64,000 bases of DNA, from assembly GCA_019695185.1 (NCBI GenBank), contig JAIBAN010000030.1:1-64000 (forward strand), given 5' to 3'. Under the pieces are notes generated by a model, which was not told the DNA's origin, did not search any database, and worked only from the letters and a program-made list of their open reading frames with translations. The DNA is from Blastocatellia bacterium. Lineage in GTDB: Bacteria > Acidobacteriota > Blastocatellia > Chloracidobacteriales > Chloracidobacteriaceae. The translations under genes and the position numbers were made by a program. Below are positions 8,812 to 17,898 of this stretch, in pieces (position 1 is the first letter of the stretch; each line of letters begins with the position of its first letter).

Positions 8812-9411
8812 ATGGCTCGGACGATTAAAAGATATGCCAACCGGAAGCTGTATGATGTGACCGAACGGCGCTACATCACCCTGGATGAGATCAGCGAACT
8901 GATCCAAAACAACGAAGAAATTCAAGTAATTGACAAGGTTACCGGTGAAGACATCACCGAGAACGTGCTTTCGAAGGTCGTGGTCGCTTCGGCGAACCAA
9001 CCCGATGGGGCGCTCCCAAAAAATGTGCTGGTGAGCCTCATCCAACGCCCCGGCGACGCCTTCATGGGGTATGTGCGCAAGACCATCACGACCGGTTTTG
9101 AAACCGTGAATCACTTTGAACGGCTTTCCAAGACCTTGCGCGACCTGCTTCGTCCCGATGCCAATGGGGATACCGCTGCCACCGAAGAACTGGCTCCCGC
9201 CTTGCGGAGCGCGATTGAAAGCTATGTGCAGGAATCTGTGCAGGCACATTTGGCAGAACTTAAATTTGCGGAGCGTTCCGAGGTGGAGCGCCTTCGACAA
9301 CAGGTTCGTTCGCTTGAACGACAATTAAAGGCGCTTCAGCCGTCACAGCCCGAGCAGCTCGCCGAAGTGGTCCCGGTGACCACGCGGAAACGTGTAAAAC
9401 GCTCGGCTTGA
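8812..9411 (+). CDS. phaR: Polyhydroxyalkanoate synthesis regulator PhaR
   Basis: About 199 residues. The start at the ATG at 8812 follows GGGAGG and begins with the family's hallmark ARTIKRYANRKLYDV, the N-terminal DNA- and PHB-binding domain, followed by the accumulation-regulator domain (YITLDEISELIQ...VIDKVTGEDIT). In known bacteria PhaR represses phasin genes and its own gene, and lets go when PHA granules bind it. The C-terminal third is a Leu- and Glu-rich coiled coil (ERLRQQVRSLERQLKAL). A phasin gene follows 78 bp downstream. The strong promoter with two operators fits autoregulation. Confidence 0.92.
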   Translation: MARTIKRYANRKLYDVTERRYITLDEISELIQNNEEIQVIDKVTGEDITENVLSKVVVASANQPDGALPKNVLVSLIQRPGDAFMGYVRKTITTGFETVNHFERLSKTLRDLLRPDANGDTAATEELAPALRSAIESYVQESVQAHLAELKFAERSEVERLRQQVRSLERQLKALQPSQPEQLAEVVPVTTRKRVKRSA

Positions 9412-9489
9412 GAGTTTGGGCTGTGAGGCCCTTTGACCCGGAATCTGGTTTTCCAACCGTTTTTTTATCTAAGATAGGAGTTTTCAGTT

Positions 9490-10059
9490 ATGGCAACCCG
9501 TAAAGCAACCACCGCAACCACCACCAAAAAGACCGCTCCCAACTACCGTGCGCCCCGTCGTCCGGCAACCAAAACGGTGAAAAAAGTGGCCAAACCGTCC
9601 TTTAACCCGTTTGAAACCGTGACCCAGGTCGCCACCAAAGGCATCCGCTTGGGTTTGGGAACTGCTCTTTTGCTGACCGAAAACACCGCCAAGTTTTTCT
9701 CAGCCGCCATGGAAAAAGGCAATGGTGTGAATTTGACCGTCCCCACCATGCCGACCATCCCAACCATCCCGACGTTTAACTCGGAACGGTTTGAACAATT
9801 GCGTTCAATTCCGATGAATCAAATCACCCTGGTGAAAAACAGTTTGAGCGAACTGGCTGAAAAAGGTGCCAAACAAATGTCAAAGCTCACCCGCCGGGAA
9901 AAGAAGCAGGAAGTCAACCTTGAAGAAGAAGTGTTGAACGTGATTGCCACACTTGACCTGCCCTCCAAGTCCGATTTGAAAGAATTCAAACAACGGATGA
10001 CCGAGCTTTCCAAACGGGTTGAAAAACTGACCCAGACTCAGACCACGGCCACGGCCTAA
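9490..10059 (+). CDS. Phasin-like PHA granule-associated protein
   Basis: 189 residues. The N-terminus is Lys/Thr/Ala/Pro-rich and basic (residues 1-35), like the histone-like tails of PhaF proteins, here placed at the front. The middle holds an amphipathic helix (ATKGIRLGLGTALLLTENTAKFF), then a Pro/Thr linker of TMPTIPTIPT type. The C-terminal end LPSKSDLKEFKQRMTELSKR matches the PhaI/PhaF phasin coiled coil that usually reads LPTR-x-D. It lies next to phaR, its usual regulator. It probably coats granules and may link them to DNA. No PHA synthase gene is in the window. Confidence 0.75.
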   Translation: MATRKATTATTTKKTAPNYRAPRRPATKTVKKVAKPSFNPFETVTQVATKGIRLGLGTALLLTENTAKFFSAAMEKGNGVNLTVPTMPTIPTIPTFNSERFEQLRSIPMNQITLVKNSLSELAEKGAKQMSKLTRREKKQEVNLEEEVLNVIATLDLPSKSDLKEFKQRMTELSKRVEKLTQTQTTATA

Positions 10060-10070
10060 AACAGTTGTTC

Positions 10071-10183
10071 GTTTTGAGTTCTGAGGTTTGAACTTGGAAT
10101 CACTGAAAGACCAAAGACCACTCCCGGTTTTTGGTCTTTTTCTTTTTCAACCTCAAAGTAATTCAAAACTCAAAACTTCCAAC
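10071..10183. repeat. Inverted heptamer element (TTTTGAG type)
   Basis: The left arm (10071-10097) and right arm (10149-10183) are degenerate inverted copies of the TTTTGAG heptamer. The phasin terminator sits in the core between them. The same unit makes up the elements at 24325-24455 and 50722-50810. Confidence 0.65.
10106..10141 (+). terminator. Rho-independent terminator of the phasin gene
   Basis: A perfect 10-bp stem AAAGACCAAA (10106-10115) pairs with TTTGGTCTTT (10130-10139) across a 14-nt loop and continues into a T-rich tail. It lies 46 bp after the phasin stop codon. Confidence 0.75.
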
Positions 10184-10255
10184 CCGGCTTGGCTGAAAAC
10201 TGGAAGGGTGCTAGATTCGCGCGCAGATAAATTCCGCTTTCTTTGGATGAATTGA

Positions 10256-11506
10256 ATGACCATACACGAAGGAACTGCTCTCGACCCCTCGTTTGCAAAA
10301 GAAGAATCAGTTACAGCTTTGAAACAAAGCCAAAAAAACGCCGCCAATCCGGCCCGTAGCGGCTTTGGCCTCCGCGATGCCGTGAAGGAGGAAGTGACCG
10401 GCGACTATGACAGCCCGCTGGTGGCTCAAATCCGGCTTCAGGGGAATCTTCATCAGGCTGGCCGTATCACCTTTCGTCTGGCCAAGGAATTTGGCTTTTG
10501 CTATGGCGTGGACCATGCCCTGAGCCTGGCTTATGAAACCCACCGCCGTTTTCCTGACAAAACCATCTACCTGACAGGCGAAATTATCCATAACCCCTCA
10601 GTTAACCAACGATTGCAGGAAATGGGCTACCGGTTTCTGACCCCGCAGGATGTGGTGACTGAAAAGGATGTGGTCTTGATTCCCGCATTTGGCACCCCGG
10701 TTGACCAGCTCAGCCGATTGCAGGACACCGGCTGTTTACTGGTGGATACAACCTGCGGTTCGGTGGTTCATGTCTGGAACCGGGTGGAACGCTATGCGAA
10801 GGACGGTTTTACGGCAGTCATTCATGGGAAATACCACCATGAGGAAACCGAGGCCACCCGTTCCCAAACCCAGCTCCATCAAGGCGGCAAATACCTGGTA
10901 GTTCGGGACCGGGAAGAAACCCAGGAAGTCTGCGATTTCATCCTTGGAAACCGGACCACAGAACAATTTCAGGACCGATTCAAATCGGTTGCTTCACCTG
11001 ACTTTAACCCGGAACGAGACCTTCAGCGCATTGGTCTTGCCAATCAGACCACTATGCTCTCCAGCGAATCCCTGGAAATCGCCGACATGCTGCGGCAGGC
11101 AATTGAAAAACGTCATGGTCAGGACGAAATTAAACAACGGTTCCGGTCCTTTGATACCATTTGCAGCGCTACCCAGGAGCGACAGGACGCAGTGCTGGAA
11201 TTGATTCAGGAACCGCTTGACCTGATGCTGGTCTTGGGAGGGTACAACAGCAGCAACACCACCCATTTGGCGGAAATTTCCGCCCTTACCTGCCCCACCT
11301 TTCACATTGACAAACCGGATTGCCTGCTCTCAGCAACTAAGATTCGGCATCAGCCGGTTCATTCCAAATCGGAAATCATTTCGGAAAACTGGCTGCCGAC
11401 TGGAGTCATTACCATTGGTGTGACAGCCGGAGCCTCTACTCCCAATCGGGTGGTGGGGGATTGTATTGAGCGGATTGTTGAACTGACTTCTGCTTTGCAG
11501 GACTGA
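10256..11506 (+). CDS. ispH: 4-hydroxy-3-methylbut-2-enyl diphosphate reductase
   Basis: Last step of the MEP isoprenoid pathway: an iron-sulfur enzyme that reduces HMBPP to IPP and DMAPP. At 416 residues it is the long form also seen in cyanobacteria and plants. Cluster-ligand cysteines lie in GFCYGVDHAL, VDTTCGSVVH and DTICSATQERQ. The conserved GEIIHNP motif and the HGKYHHEET strand are present. The N-terminal 70 residues are an extension beyond the core enzyme. The ATG follows GGATGA. No other isoprenoid gene is adjacent. Confidence 0.95.
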   Translation: MTIHEGTALDPSFAKEESVTALKQSQKNAANPARSGFGLRDAVKEEVTGDYDSPLVAQIRLQGNLHQAGRITFRLAKEFGFCYGVDHALSLAYETHRRFPDKTIYLTGEIIHNPSVNQRLQEMGYRFLTPQDVVTEKDVVLIPAFGTPVDQLSRLQDTGCLLVDTTCGSVVHVWNRVERYAKDGFTAVIHGKYHHEETEATRSQTQLHQGGKYLVVRDREETQEVCDFILGNRTTEQFQDRFKSVASPDFNPERDLQRIGLANQTTMLSSESLEIADMLRQAIEKRHGQDEIKQRFRSFDTICSATQERQDAVLELIQEPLDLMLVLGGYNSSNTTHLAEISALTCPTFHIDKPDCLLSATKIRHQPVHSKSEIISENWLPTGVITIGVTAGASTPNRVVGDCIERIVELTSALQD

Positions 11507-11595
11507 GGGCTGGAGGGCGAGGGTTGGATTTTCACTGCCTGGGAGCAACGCGGACTGTTTTCCCAAAATGAAACCTGCACCTTCAGCCCTTTCCC

Positions 11596-12477
11596 TTAAT
11601 CTTTGGGGTTAAATACCACAAACTTATCCTGATTGTTGACATAAACACTGCTGAACAAGGAAGTGGGTAACAAGCCATGCTCCCTACCTCCAGGCAGGCT
11701 GCGCCGGACAAAAGTGACCGGCAGATTTGAGAAGAATTTCTCACCCACCTTGAGCCTTCTTAATTCCCCTTGCCAAACGGAATTTCCTCCAGTCGGTGTT
11801 CGGACCTGGAGAAACTGGTTTGACCGCACCACATCAAGTTCCAAATCAGTGGCGGCAGGTTCAAAAAACAGCAACCCTGAGCTTCCGGAATCCACCATCA
11901 GGCGAAGCGGTGTTTTGGTCTTTGATTGGGTCAGTTCGACGACGATTCTTCCTTGCTGCAAATGGGATTCAAGTTTAACCCCACTGGTCGGTTGATACCC
12001 GGTTTCCAGATTCCAGAACTGAACCTGTTTTGACTGGTAATCAAGCAGGAAATTCATGCGGTTCAAAATATTCTGCCCCAGAATTCCATCCACTGATGCA
12101 CTCCAACCTGTTAATTCCCCTTTTACCGTAACAATCACATCCGAACCGGAAAAAGACCGCTGGCCAATTTCCAAATTTTCGACTTGGCCTCGACCTCTGG
12201 TTTTCACTCCGGCAACTGTCGCCACCTGCACTGTCTCATGGGTCTGGATTCCTGTGGTTCGGGCTACTTCGTGGCTGACCATGGTCAAGGTTGTCCCAGT
12301 ATCCAAAACAAACGAGAATGGTCCCATCCCATTGATTTTTACCGGAATGACAATCAGTTGTCCCTGTTCAATCCGAAAACGGATAATCTCCGCTCCTTCC
12401 GGTTTACCTCCCCAAGCCTGTCCACAGAACAGGCTCATGAACCCCAAAAAATAGCCAACCCGGTGCCATGTCGTCAT
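11596..12477 (-). CDS. Secreted retropepsin-like aspartic protease, two-domain
   Basis: About 293 residues. The start at 12477 has AGGGAG upstream and begins a signal peptide (GYFLGFMSLFCGQAWG). Two tandem retropepsin-type halves are visible: the first active-site loop is FVLDTGTTLTMVS (near residue 60), the second LMVDSGSSGLLFF (near residue 200). Both carry D-T/S-G, so a pepsin-like active site could form within one chain. ILGQNILNRMNFLLDYQ is the usual follow-on motif. It probably acts in the periplasm on an unknown substrate. It is divergent from the zinc-finger membrane gene. Confidence 0.8.
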   Translation of the reverse strand: MTTWHRVGYFLGFMSLFCGQAWGGKPEGAEIIRFRIEQGQLIVIPVKINGMGPFSFVLDTGTTLTMVSHEVARTTGIQTHETVQVATVAGVKTRGRGQVENLEIGQRSFSGSDVIVTVKGELTGWSASVDGILGQNILNRMNFLLDYQSKQVQFWNLETGYQPTSGVKLESHLQQGRIVVELTQSKTKTPLRLMVDSGSSGLLFFEPAATDLELDVVRSNQFLQVRTPTGGNSVWQGELRRLKVGEKFFSNLPVTFVRRSLPGGREHGLLPTSLFSSVYVNNQDKFVVFNPKD

Positions 12478-12596
12478 TGTGGTGTTCTCCCTTAGCAAAG
12501 TGGCTTTCACGGTGAACACCCTACTGACGGGACCTCCAACAATCGTGACGAAGGGATGATTTTTTGAATTAACCCGGCGGAATCCGAGTGATGAAA

Positions 12597-12613
12597 TTAT
12601 GATGAAATCATAA
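12597..12613. promoter_or_regulatory. Perfect 17-bp dyad in a divergent promoter region
   Basis: TTATGAT-GAA-ATCATAA is a perfect inverted repeat with 7-bp arms. It sits in the 301-bp space between two divergently transcribed genes (starts 12477 and 12779), where an operator for either would be expected. No binding protein can be named. The rest of the gap is AT-rich with no further signal. Confidence 0.5.
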
Positions 12614-12778
12614 ATGTATTTATTTTCTTAGATTTATCGTTCTTCAATAATTTTCAGGGGCCGGTCTTCCCTTCCTCAGGAACAGACGGAATTGTTTTTT
12701 CAAAGACAAATTTTTGATTGGCAGGTAAAGTGTGTGCTGGCTACTTCACCCGAATTTATTATGTGGAAGGTCTCCACT

Positions 12779-14032
12779 ATGAATGACGTGTGGCAGGTGA
12801 TTTCCAGAGGCGAAACCTTTGATGGTGACCTAGATGCCCTGAAACTTGTTGTTTCCAAAGGGGTTCTGCAACCAACTGATAAAGTCCGGTGCAATGAGGG
12901 TGAGTGGGTCGAAGCTCAGGAAGTTGCAGCCTTACAGGAAATTTTCAGGCAGGTACACGATTCCACAGGTCAAGGCACCCTTCCGGCACTCCCTCCGAAA
13001 CCTCCTTTCCCTGCCACCTTACCAACCACAAAAACCGCCTATGGGTCAGACGGTTTCCCTCAATCGCTCCAGGAAGAATTCACTCCTCAGTTGGTGGCAA
13101 TGGTGTCTGGGCAAACCTGCCAAAACCACCTTGAACTGGATGCCACCTACGTCTGTTTTCCCTGTTCCGGAGTCTATTGTTCGAATTGCCTGAATCTAGT
13201 TGGGATTCCTTCCGCTGGAGTCTGCCGGCAATGTGGGGGGTTATGCCTTCCATTCACGGAAGCAAAAGCCAAAATCCTTCGGTGGGTGGAGCGGAAAACC
13301 CCTTTTGGGTGGGTTGACCTTCAACCGGCATTGACTGTCACCATCCATGACTGGCCTTCCGTGTTGTTGGGGTCGGTTTTTTATACTATTTCACAGATGT
13401 GGTCCGGTTACATGATCGTCTTTTTTCCCTACTTCGTCATTATCGGACTTTTCATCGGGAATATCATGATGTTCGTTTGTGCCTCCCACATTATTAAACG
13501 AGTGGCATCCCAGCCTGAAGCAACCGGAAAGATTATTGAACTGAATATTTTTCTGGAGGACCCGTTTCATGCTTTTTCAGTTGGTACCGGTATTTTGTTG
13601 GTTAGCCTGGGTCCGCTTTTTGCAATTGTTATTGCCGCCATTTTTTACAACCTCCGTTTTCTGGCTGAGTTGTCGTCGTTTCCTCAGGAATGGTTGACAT
13701 ACTGGGGTATGATTTTCCTGATTTGGGCGGTCTTTTACTATCCCATTGGAATGCTGGTGGGTGGTTATACTGAAAGTTTCAAAGCTGCCGTCAACCCTCT
13801 TTTGGGATTTGATACGGCCCGCCGCATGGGGTTCACCTTTGTCAAACTTTATGGAGCCTATCTTTTAGGAGGAGGCATGCTCGCCTGTCTGACGTGGCTT
13901 TCATTTCAAATCCCTGTTCCAGGATTGGGAGTTTTGGTGGGAATACTTATTTTCTGGGCCAATCTTTTTTTTGCTGGACTGATTGGCCGGGCCTTATTTA
14001 AGACTGCTGACCAACTTCATATCAAAGACTAA
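12779..14032 (+). CDS. Zinc-finger membrane protein with Yip1-like domain
   Basis: About 417 residues. The start at 12779 has GGAAGG upstream. Three parts are seen. The N-terminal 60 residues (VWQVISRGETFDGDL...LQPTDKVRCNEGEWVEA) resemble the GYF_2-type domain common in planctomycete and acidobacterial proteins. A B-box-like cysteine cluster follows around residues 105-150 (CQNHLELDATYVCFPC, YCSNCL, CRQCGGLC). The rest is about five membrane segments of Yip1 type. The binding modules would face the cytoplasm. The partner is unknown. Confidence 0.7.
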   Translation: MNDVWQVISRGETFDGDLDALKLVVSKGVLQPTDKVRCNEGEWVEAQEVAALQEIFRQVHDSTGQGTLPALPPKPPFPATLPTTKTAYGSDGFPQSLQEEFTPQLVAMVSGQTCQNHLELDATYVCFPCSGVYCSNCLNLVGIPSAGVCRQCGGLCLPFTEAKAKILRWVERKTPFGWVDLQPALTVTIHDWPSVLLGSVFYTISQMWSGYMIVFFPYFVIIGLFIGNIMMFVCASHIIKRVASQPEATGKIIELNIFLEDPFHAFSVGTGILLVSLGPLFAIVIAAIFYNLRFLAELSSFPQEWLTYWGMIFLIWAVFYYPIGMLVGGYTESFKAAVNPLLGFDTARRMGFTFVKLYGAYLLGGGMLACLTWLSFQIPVPGLGVLVGILIFWANLFFAGLIGRALFKTADQLHIKD

Positions 14033-14081
14033 AAAAACTTTGCCTGCCGGTGCCTGAATTAACTTCAGGGCGGCAGGCAAA
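14031..14081 (-). terminator. Rho-independent terminator of ftsH
   Basis: On the minus strand a stem of 11 bp (TTTGCCTGCCG pairing with CGGCAGGCAAA, 14071-14081 with 14039-14049), extended by CCTGAA/TTCAGG inside, is followed by seven T. The T-run overlaps the stop codon of the convergent plus-strand gene. Confidence 0.85.
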
Positions 14082-14107
14082 CTATTTCAGGTGAATAAAC
14101 GGAACCG

Positions 14108-16024
14108 TTAGGCCGTAGCCGGGTTGTCTCCCGGAAGCGGAGGCAAAATCGGCTTGAGCACTGAGGGACGTTGATGGTCCGTGGGTTGCGGGCGATTGTC
14201 ATCCTGTCCGCTGGTAGGTTGGTCATCAAGCGGGAGGCCGGCAATCAGGCGGCGAACCTGGATGGCATCCAATGATTCGTGTTCCAGCAAGGCTTCAGCC
14301 AAACGCACCAAGGCATCCTTGTTTTCCACAATGAGTTGCTTGGCCCGGTTGTACTGTTCCATCACAATCCGTTTGACTTCCTGGTCAATCTTGATGGCAG
14401 TGTCTTCGCTGTAATCCTGATGCTGGGCAATTTCCCGACCCAGGAAAATCTGCTCTTCCTTTTTCCCAAAGGTCAGCGGGCCCAATTGAGACATCCCAAA
14501 CTCACACACCATGCGGCGGGCCATCTCAGTGGCTCGTTCCAAATCGTTCGAAGCCCCGGTGGTGACATGATTAAGGAAGATTTCCTCTGCCAGCCGACCA
14601 CCCATCAAAATGGCAATCTGGCCTTCGATATATTCTCTGGTATGCGAATACCGGTCAGCTTCCGGCAATTGCTGGGTCAAGCCCAAAGCCATACCGCGCG
14701 GAATGATCGTGATTTTGTGAACCGGGTCGGCATTGGGAACCTTGACCCCAACCAGAGCATGGCCGGCTTCGTGATAGGCCGTATTGCGTTTTTCCTCGTT
14801 CGACATCACCATCGAGCGTCGTTCAGAGCCCATGATGACTTTGTCTTTAGCCCATTCAAAATCCTTCATGGTCACAACCTTTTGGTTATGACGGGCGGCG
14901 TTGAGGGCTGCTTCGTTGACCAGATTGGCCAAATCAGCCCCGGTAAAGCCTGGGGTACCACGGGAAATCACGCTGATGTCAACATCATCTCCGAGCGGAA
15001 TCTTGCGCGTATGGACCGCCAGAATTCCTTCGCGGCCTTTGACATCCGGGCGTTGGACCACAATCCGACGGTCAAACCGGCCTGGGCGAAGCAAAGCCGG
15101 GTCGAGGACGTCTGGACGGTTGGTTGAAGCCATGAGAATGACGCCTTCATTGGATTCAAACCCGTCCATTTCAACCAGCAATTGATTGAGGGTTTGTTCC
15201 CGTTCGTCGTGACCGCCGCCCAGCCCGGCTCCCCGGTGCCGTCCGACTGCATCTATTTCGTCGATGAAAATAATACAGGGGGCATTTTTCTTCCCCTGCT
15301 CAAACAGATCACGAACACGGGACGCGCCCACCCCAACAAACATTTCGACAAAATCAGAACCGGAAATTGAGAAAAAGGGCACGTTGGCTTCACCCGCAAC
15401 AGCACGGGCTAACAGGGTCTTCCCTGTCCCCGGAGGGCCCATCATCAGAATTCCTTTGGGAATCCGGCCACCCAGTTTCTGAAATTTTTGCGGTTCCTTC
15501 AAAAACTCAATGATTTCCTGCAACTCCTCTTTGGATTCCTCCACCCCGGCCACATCTTTGAACGTTACCCGTTTGGATTGATTGGAGAGCAGTTTGGCCC
15601 GGCTTTTTCCAAAAGAAAGGGCCTTGTTGCCACTTCCCTGCATTTGCCGCATCATGAAAATCCAGAGGCCCAGAAGCAGCAATACCGGTGCAAATGAAAT
15701 GATCGCCGAAATCCAAAGGGCATTGGTGGCTGGCCGAAACTTGACATCGGCTCCGCTTTCACGCAACTGGTCGGCCAGTTTGGCAATCACGGCTTCATTG
15801 GCGATTTCAGTTTTGAACTCTTTGTCATTGACGAACTTGCCGGTGATTTCGGTTTCACCGATGAGGGCTTCCTTAACTTCTTTGGCGGCAATCTTTTGAG
15901 AAAGGATCGTATAGCTTGGCGATTGATCCCCTGAAGCACCGCTTCCATGAAAGACTTTCCAAAGCAGCACAGCGCCGCCGAAAATAATTATCCAAAAAAC
16001 GATCTGTCTGACTGTTGAACTCAA
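14108..16024 (-). CDS. ftsH: ATP-dependent zinc metalloprotease FtsH
   Basis: 638 residues. It is a membrane-anchored AAA+ protease that degrades misfolded membrane proteins and short-lived regulators. Two N-terminal membrane segments (residues 7-22 and 107-125) bracket a small periplasmic domain. Then come Walker A GPPGTGKT, Walker B IIFIDEID, the second region of homology, and the zinc site HEAGH of peptidase family M41. The C-terminal tail is Pro-rich. The start codon is TTG, chosen because AGGAAG lies at good distance and the first residues match the family. tilS lies directly upstream, a widely conserved neighbourhood. Confidence 0.97.
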   Translation of the reverse strand: MSSTVRQIVFWIIIFGGAVLLWKVFHGSGASGDQSPSYTILSQKIAAKEVKEALIGETEITGKFVNDKEFKTEIANEAVIAKLADQLRESGADVKFRPATNALWISAIISFAPVLLLLGLWIFMMRQMQGSGNKALSFGKSRAKLLSNQSKRVTFKDVAGVEESKEELQEIIEFLKEPQKFQKLGGRIPKGILMMGPPGTGKTLLARAVAGEANVPFFSISGSDFVEMFVGVGASRVRDLFEQGKKNAPCIIFIDEIDAVGRHRGAGLGGGHDEREQTLNQLLVEMDGFESNEGVILMASTNRPDVLDPALLRPGRFDRRIVVQRPDVKGREGILAVHTRKIPLGDDVDISVISRGTPGFTGADLANLVNEAALNAARHNQKVVTMKDFEWAKDKVIMGSERRSMVMSNEEKRNTAYHEAGHALVGVKVPNADPVHKITIIPRGMALGLTQQLPEADRYSHTREYIEGQIAILMGGRLAEEIFLNHVTTGASNDLERATEMARRMVCEFGMSQLGPLTFGKKEEQIFLGREIAQHQDYSEDTAIKIDQEVKRIVMEQYNRAKQLIVENKDALVRLAEALLEHESLDAIQVRRLIAGLPLDDQPTSGQDDNRPQPTDHQRPSVLKPILPPLPGDNPATA

Positions 16025-16053
16025 GATGTCTTCCTACCTTCCGTTCAATTCAA

Positions 16054-16162
16054 CGATTGCCCAGGCAATCGCTACGATCTATTACGTTCCTGGCCGGTCT
16101 GGAGCCCCCCTGAGAGGTGCCCATGCTGCATCATTTACCATATCGATTCCGGCAATGATGCA
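16054..16162. promoter_or_regulatory. Two dyads upstream of ftsH
   Basis: CGATTGCC-CA-GGCAATCG (16054-16071) is a perfect 18-bp palindrome 30 bp before the ftsH TTG. TGCATCATT (16127-16135) and AATGATGCA (16154-16162) form 9-bp arms around an 18-bp spacer. Both lie in the 259-bp gap between tilS and ftsH. They could be operators or, for the second, a hairpin in the leader. Nothing else is seen in this gap. Confidence 0.5.
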
Positions 16163-16283
16163 TGTCGTTCAGTGTACACAAGGCAACGACAATTGCCTAG
16201 CCGTTTCAGAGAATTGAGCACCTTTGTGAACCATCTTTGAAAGGACTCGGATTGGGGTTTCAGACGAATTGGGGGTTCACAAC

Positions 16284-17321
16284 TCAAGCCTCACTTCTTT
16301 CACGCTCAAACAGCAAAAAGTTTCCAACCCTGCGCACCCGCCGACAGCCCGGTAAAATGATTTCCTTTGCCTGGGCATTAACAGCAAGCAATACTTGTGC
16401 CAATTGGCAAATATGCCGGTATGACACTGCCGGAAATTCATCCTGTTGAGCCACTTGGTGCAAAACCCGATGTTGTAAAGCCTTTGGCAAGCGGTCCAGT
16501 TCTGCTACCGGCAACCAGGTACCGGCTTCGGTTTGGTGACTTGACTGTGACAGCCAAGCCTCGGTTTGGGTTGCAAAAAAGTCGGCGTCCTGTTGTGCTT
16601 GTTCGGCAGTTCGAGCCAAAGCAGCGGCAACTTTCGGATTCAAACCCGTTAATTCAGGCCAAATCACCTTGCGTAGACGATTTCTGGTCAACGTCACATC
16701 GTCATTGGTGGCATCGTGCCGGAACGGCAGGTGCCACCGCCCCAGATACCCTTCAACTTCCGAACGTGTCACATCAAGCAGAGGGCGAATGACCCGGATG
16801 ATTTCACCTTGGTTCTTCTCAATGTTGATTCTCCGCTCTGAACTGATTCCCGCCAATGCATCCATTCCGGCCCCCCGAATCAATCGGAGCAAAACTGTTT
16901 CGGCCTGGTCGGTCAATGTGTGGCCGGTTGCAATCAGTGAAACCCCAACGTTCCGGGCAAGTTGGCTGAGAAAACCGTAACGTTCACGCCGGGCAACGGC
17001 CTCCCAGTTTTTTCCCTCCCCCACAGCCAACTGTGAAATGTCCCGGCATTCCACCTGGGCAGAAATTCCAAGCTGTTGGGAAAATTCAACCACAAAATCC
17101 GCATCTGCTGTCGCGTCAGCACCTCGCAGACCATGATTGAGATGCCCCACGTACAAAGACAGGGCCGGGTTGATCTTGTTTCGATGTGTAGCCAAAAGAT
17201 GCAGCAAGGTGACCGAATCAGGACCGCCGGAAACCGCCACTACCAAACCTGTGGTATGGGAAAATCCTTTGATTCTCTGTAGTCTGCGGGCCACTTTGGG
17301 CCAAAGTGGATCAACAACCAT
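16284..17321 (-). CDS. tilS: tRNA(Ile)-lysidine synthase
   Basis: About 345 residues. It charges cytidine 34 of the CAU-anticodon tRNA-Ile with lysine so that AUA is read as isoleucine. The N-terminal PP-loop SGGPDSVTL and the following YVGHLNHGLRG and GHTLTDQAETVLLRL blocks are the TilS ATP pyrophosphatase core. The C-terminal part carries the substrate-binding domain. The start was moved from 17552 to the ATG at 17321 (VVDPLWPKVARR), 31 bp after the upstream stop. The longer frame would overlap that gene heavily. Confidence 0.93.
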   Translation of the reverse strand: MVVDPLWPKVARRLQRIKGFSHTTGLVVAVSGGPDSVTLLHLLATHRNKINPALSLYVGHLNHGLRGADATADADFVVEFSQQLGISAQVECRDISQLAVGEGKNWEAVARRERYGFLSQLARNVGVSLIATGHTLTDQAETVLLRLIRGAGMDALAGISSERRINIEKNQGEIIRVIRPLLDVTRSEVEGYLGRWHLPFRHDATNDDVTLTRNRLRKVIWPELTGLNPKVAAALARTAEQAQQDADFFATQTEAWLSQSSHQTEAGTWLPVAELDRLPKALQHRVLHQVAQQDEFPAVSYRHICQLAQVLLAVNAQAKEIILPGCRRVRRVGNFLLFERERSEA

Positions 17322-17352
17322 AAGATTCTGCCCTGGGCTGAAAAACCACTCC

Positions 17353-17847
17353 TTACGGCTGATACTCCAATTGCCGCAGGGCGTTTTCCCATAAATCGGC
17401 TGCTGGTTCAGGTTGATTGACAATTCTGTACATAAACTCATCAAACCCGGATGCCAGCGGGCTTTCCCAGGTTCCACCGTCAAATTGAAAGGCGCGGATT
17501 TCGTTGGTAGCCACATCAGGGATGAGGGGGCAGCCTCCGGCGTCAGTGGCAAACACCAAGTGCTGGCTCCGCTTCAAAATACCTTCTATTGCCCCCCACC
17601 CCTGGAACATTTCGTCCCAGTTCTGGTTTACCACTTCCAATTCAGACAGGCGGGGAAAATTGATGAATCCACCCAAGCATCCGCCATCGCAGATTTGATA
17701 AAACTCAACCACCTCCGAATGAACCGGAAGGGAGGTCGGCCAGCAATGTTCGGATGGGGGATGAATGGTAAAAACCGACAAAGGGAAAGGTTGGTCCGCC
17801 AGTTTGAGAGAAACCAGTTTTTGCAATATCGCACCCCAATCTCTCAT
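17353..17847 (-). CDS. SUKH (SMI1/KNR4)-like protein
   Basis: About 164 residues, cytoplasmic. The pattern LPVHSEVVEFYQICDGG, then GGFINFPRLSELE, then LVFATDAGGCPLIPD, resembles the SUKH fold, where a (hydrophobic)-x-x-FY-x-x-(N/D)GG helix end is diagnostic. SUKH proteins often act as immunity proteins to polymorphic toxins, but solitary housekeeping copies exist. No toxin gene is near, so no immunity role is claimed. The ATG at 17847 follows AAAGGTG. A TTG start at 17868 is possible. It lies between Wzz-like and tilS genes. Confidence 0.6.
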   Translation of the reverse strand: MRDWGAILQKLVSLKLADQPFPLSVFTIHPPSEHCWPTSLPVHSEVVEFYQICDGGCLGGFINFPRLSELEVVNQNWDEMFQGWGAIEGILKRSQHLVFATDAGGCPLIPDVATNEIRAFQFDGGTWESPLASGFDEFMYRIVNQPEPAADLWENALRQLEYQP

Positions 17848-17898
17848 CGGATTTTTCACCTTTGTCAAGAAACAGGCTGGTACGAAGTGAGAATGACT

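Noticed and set aside
14279-15127. Plus-strand frame (282 codons) opposite ftsH
   Set aside because: Shadow of the AAA+ and protease domains of ftsH.
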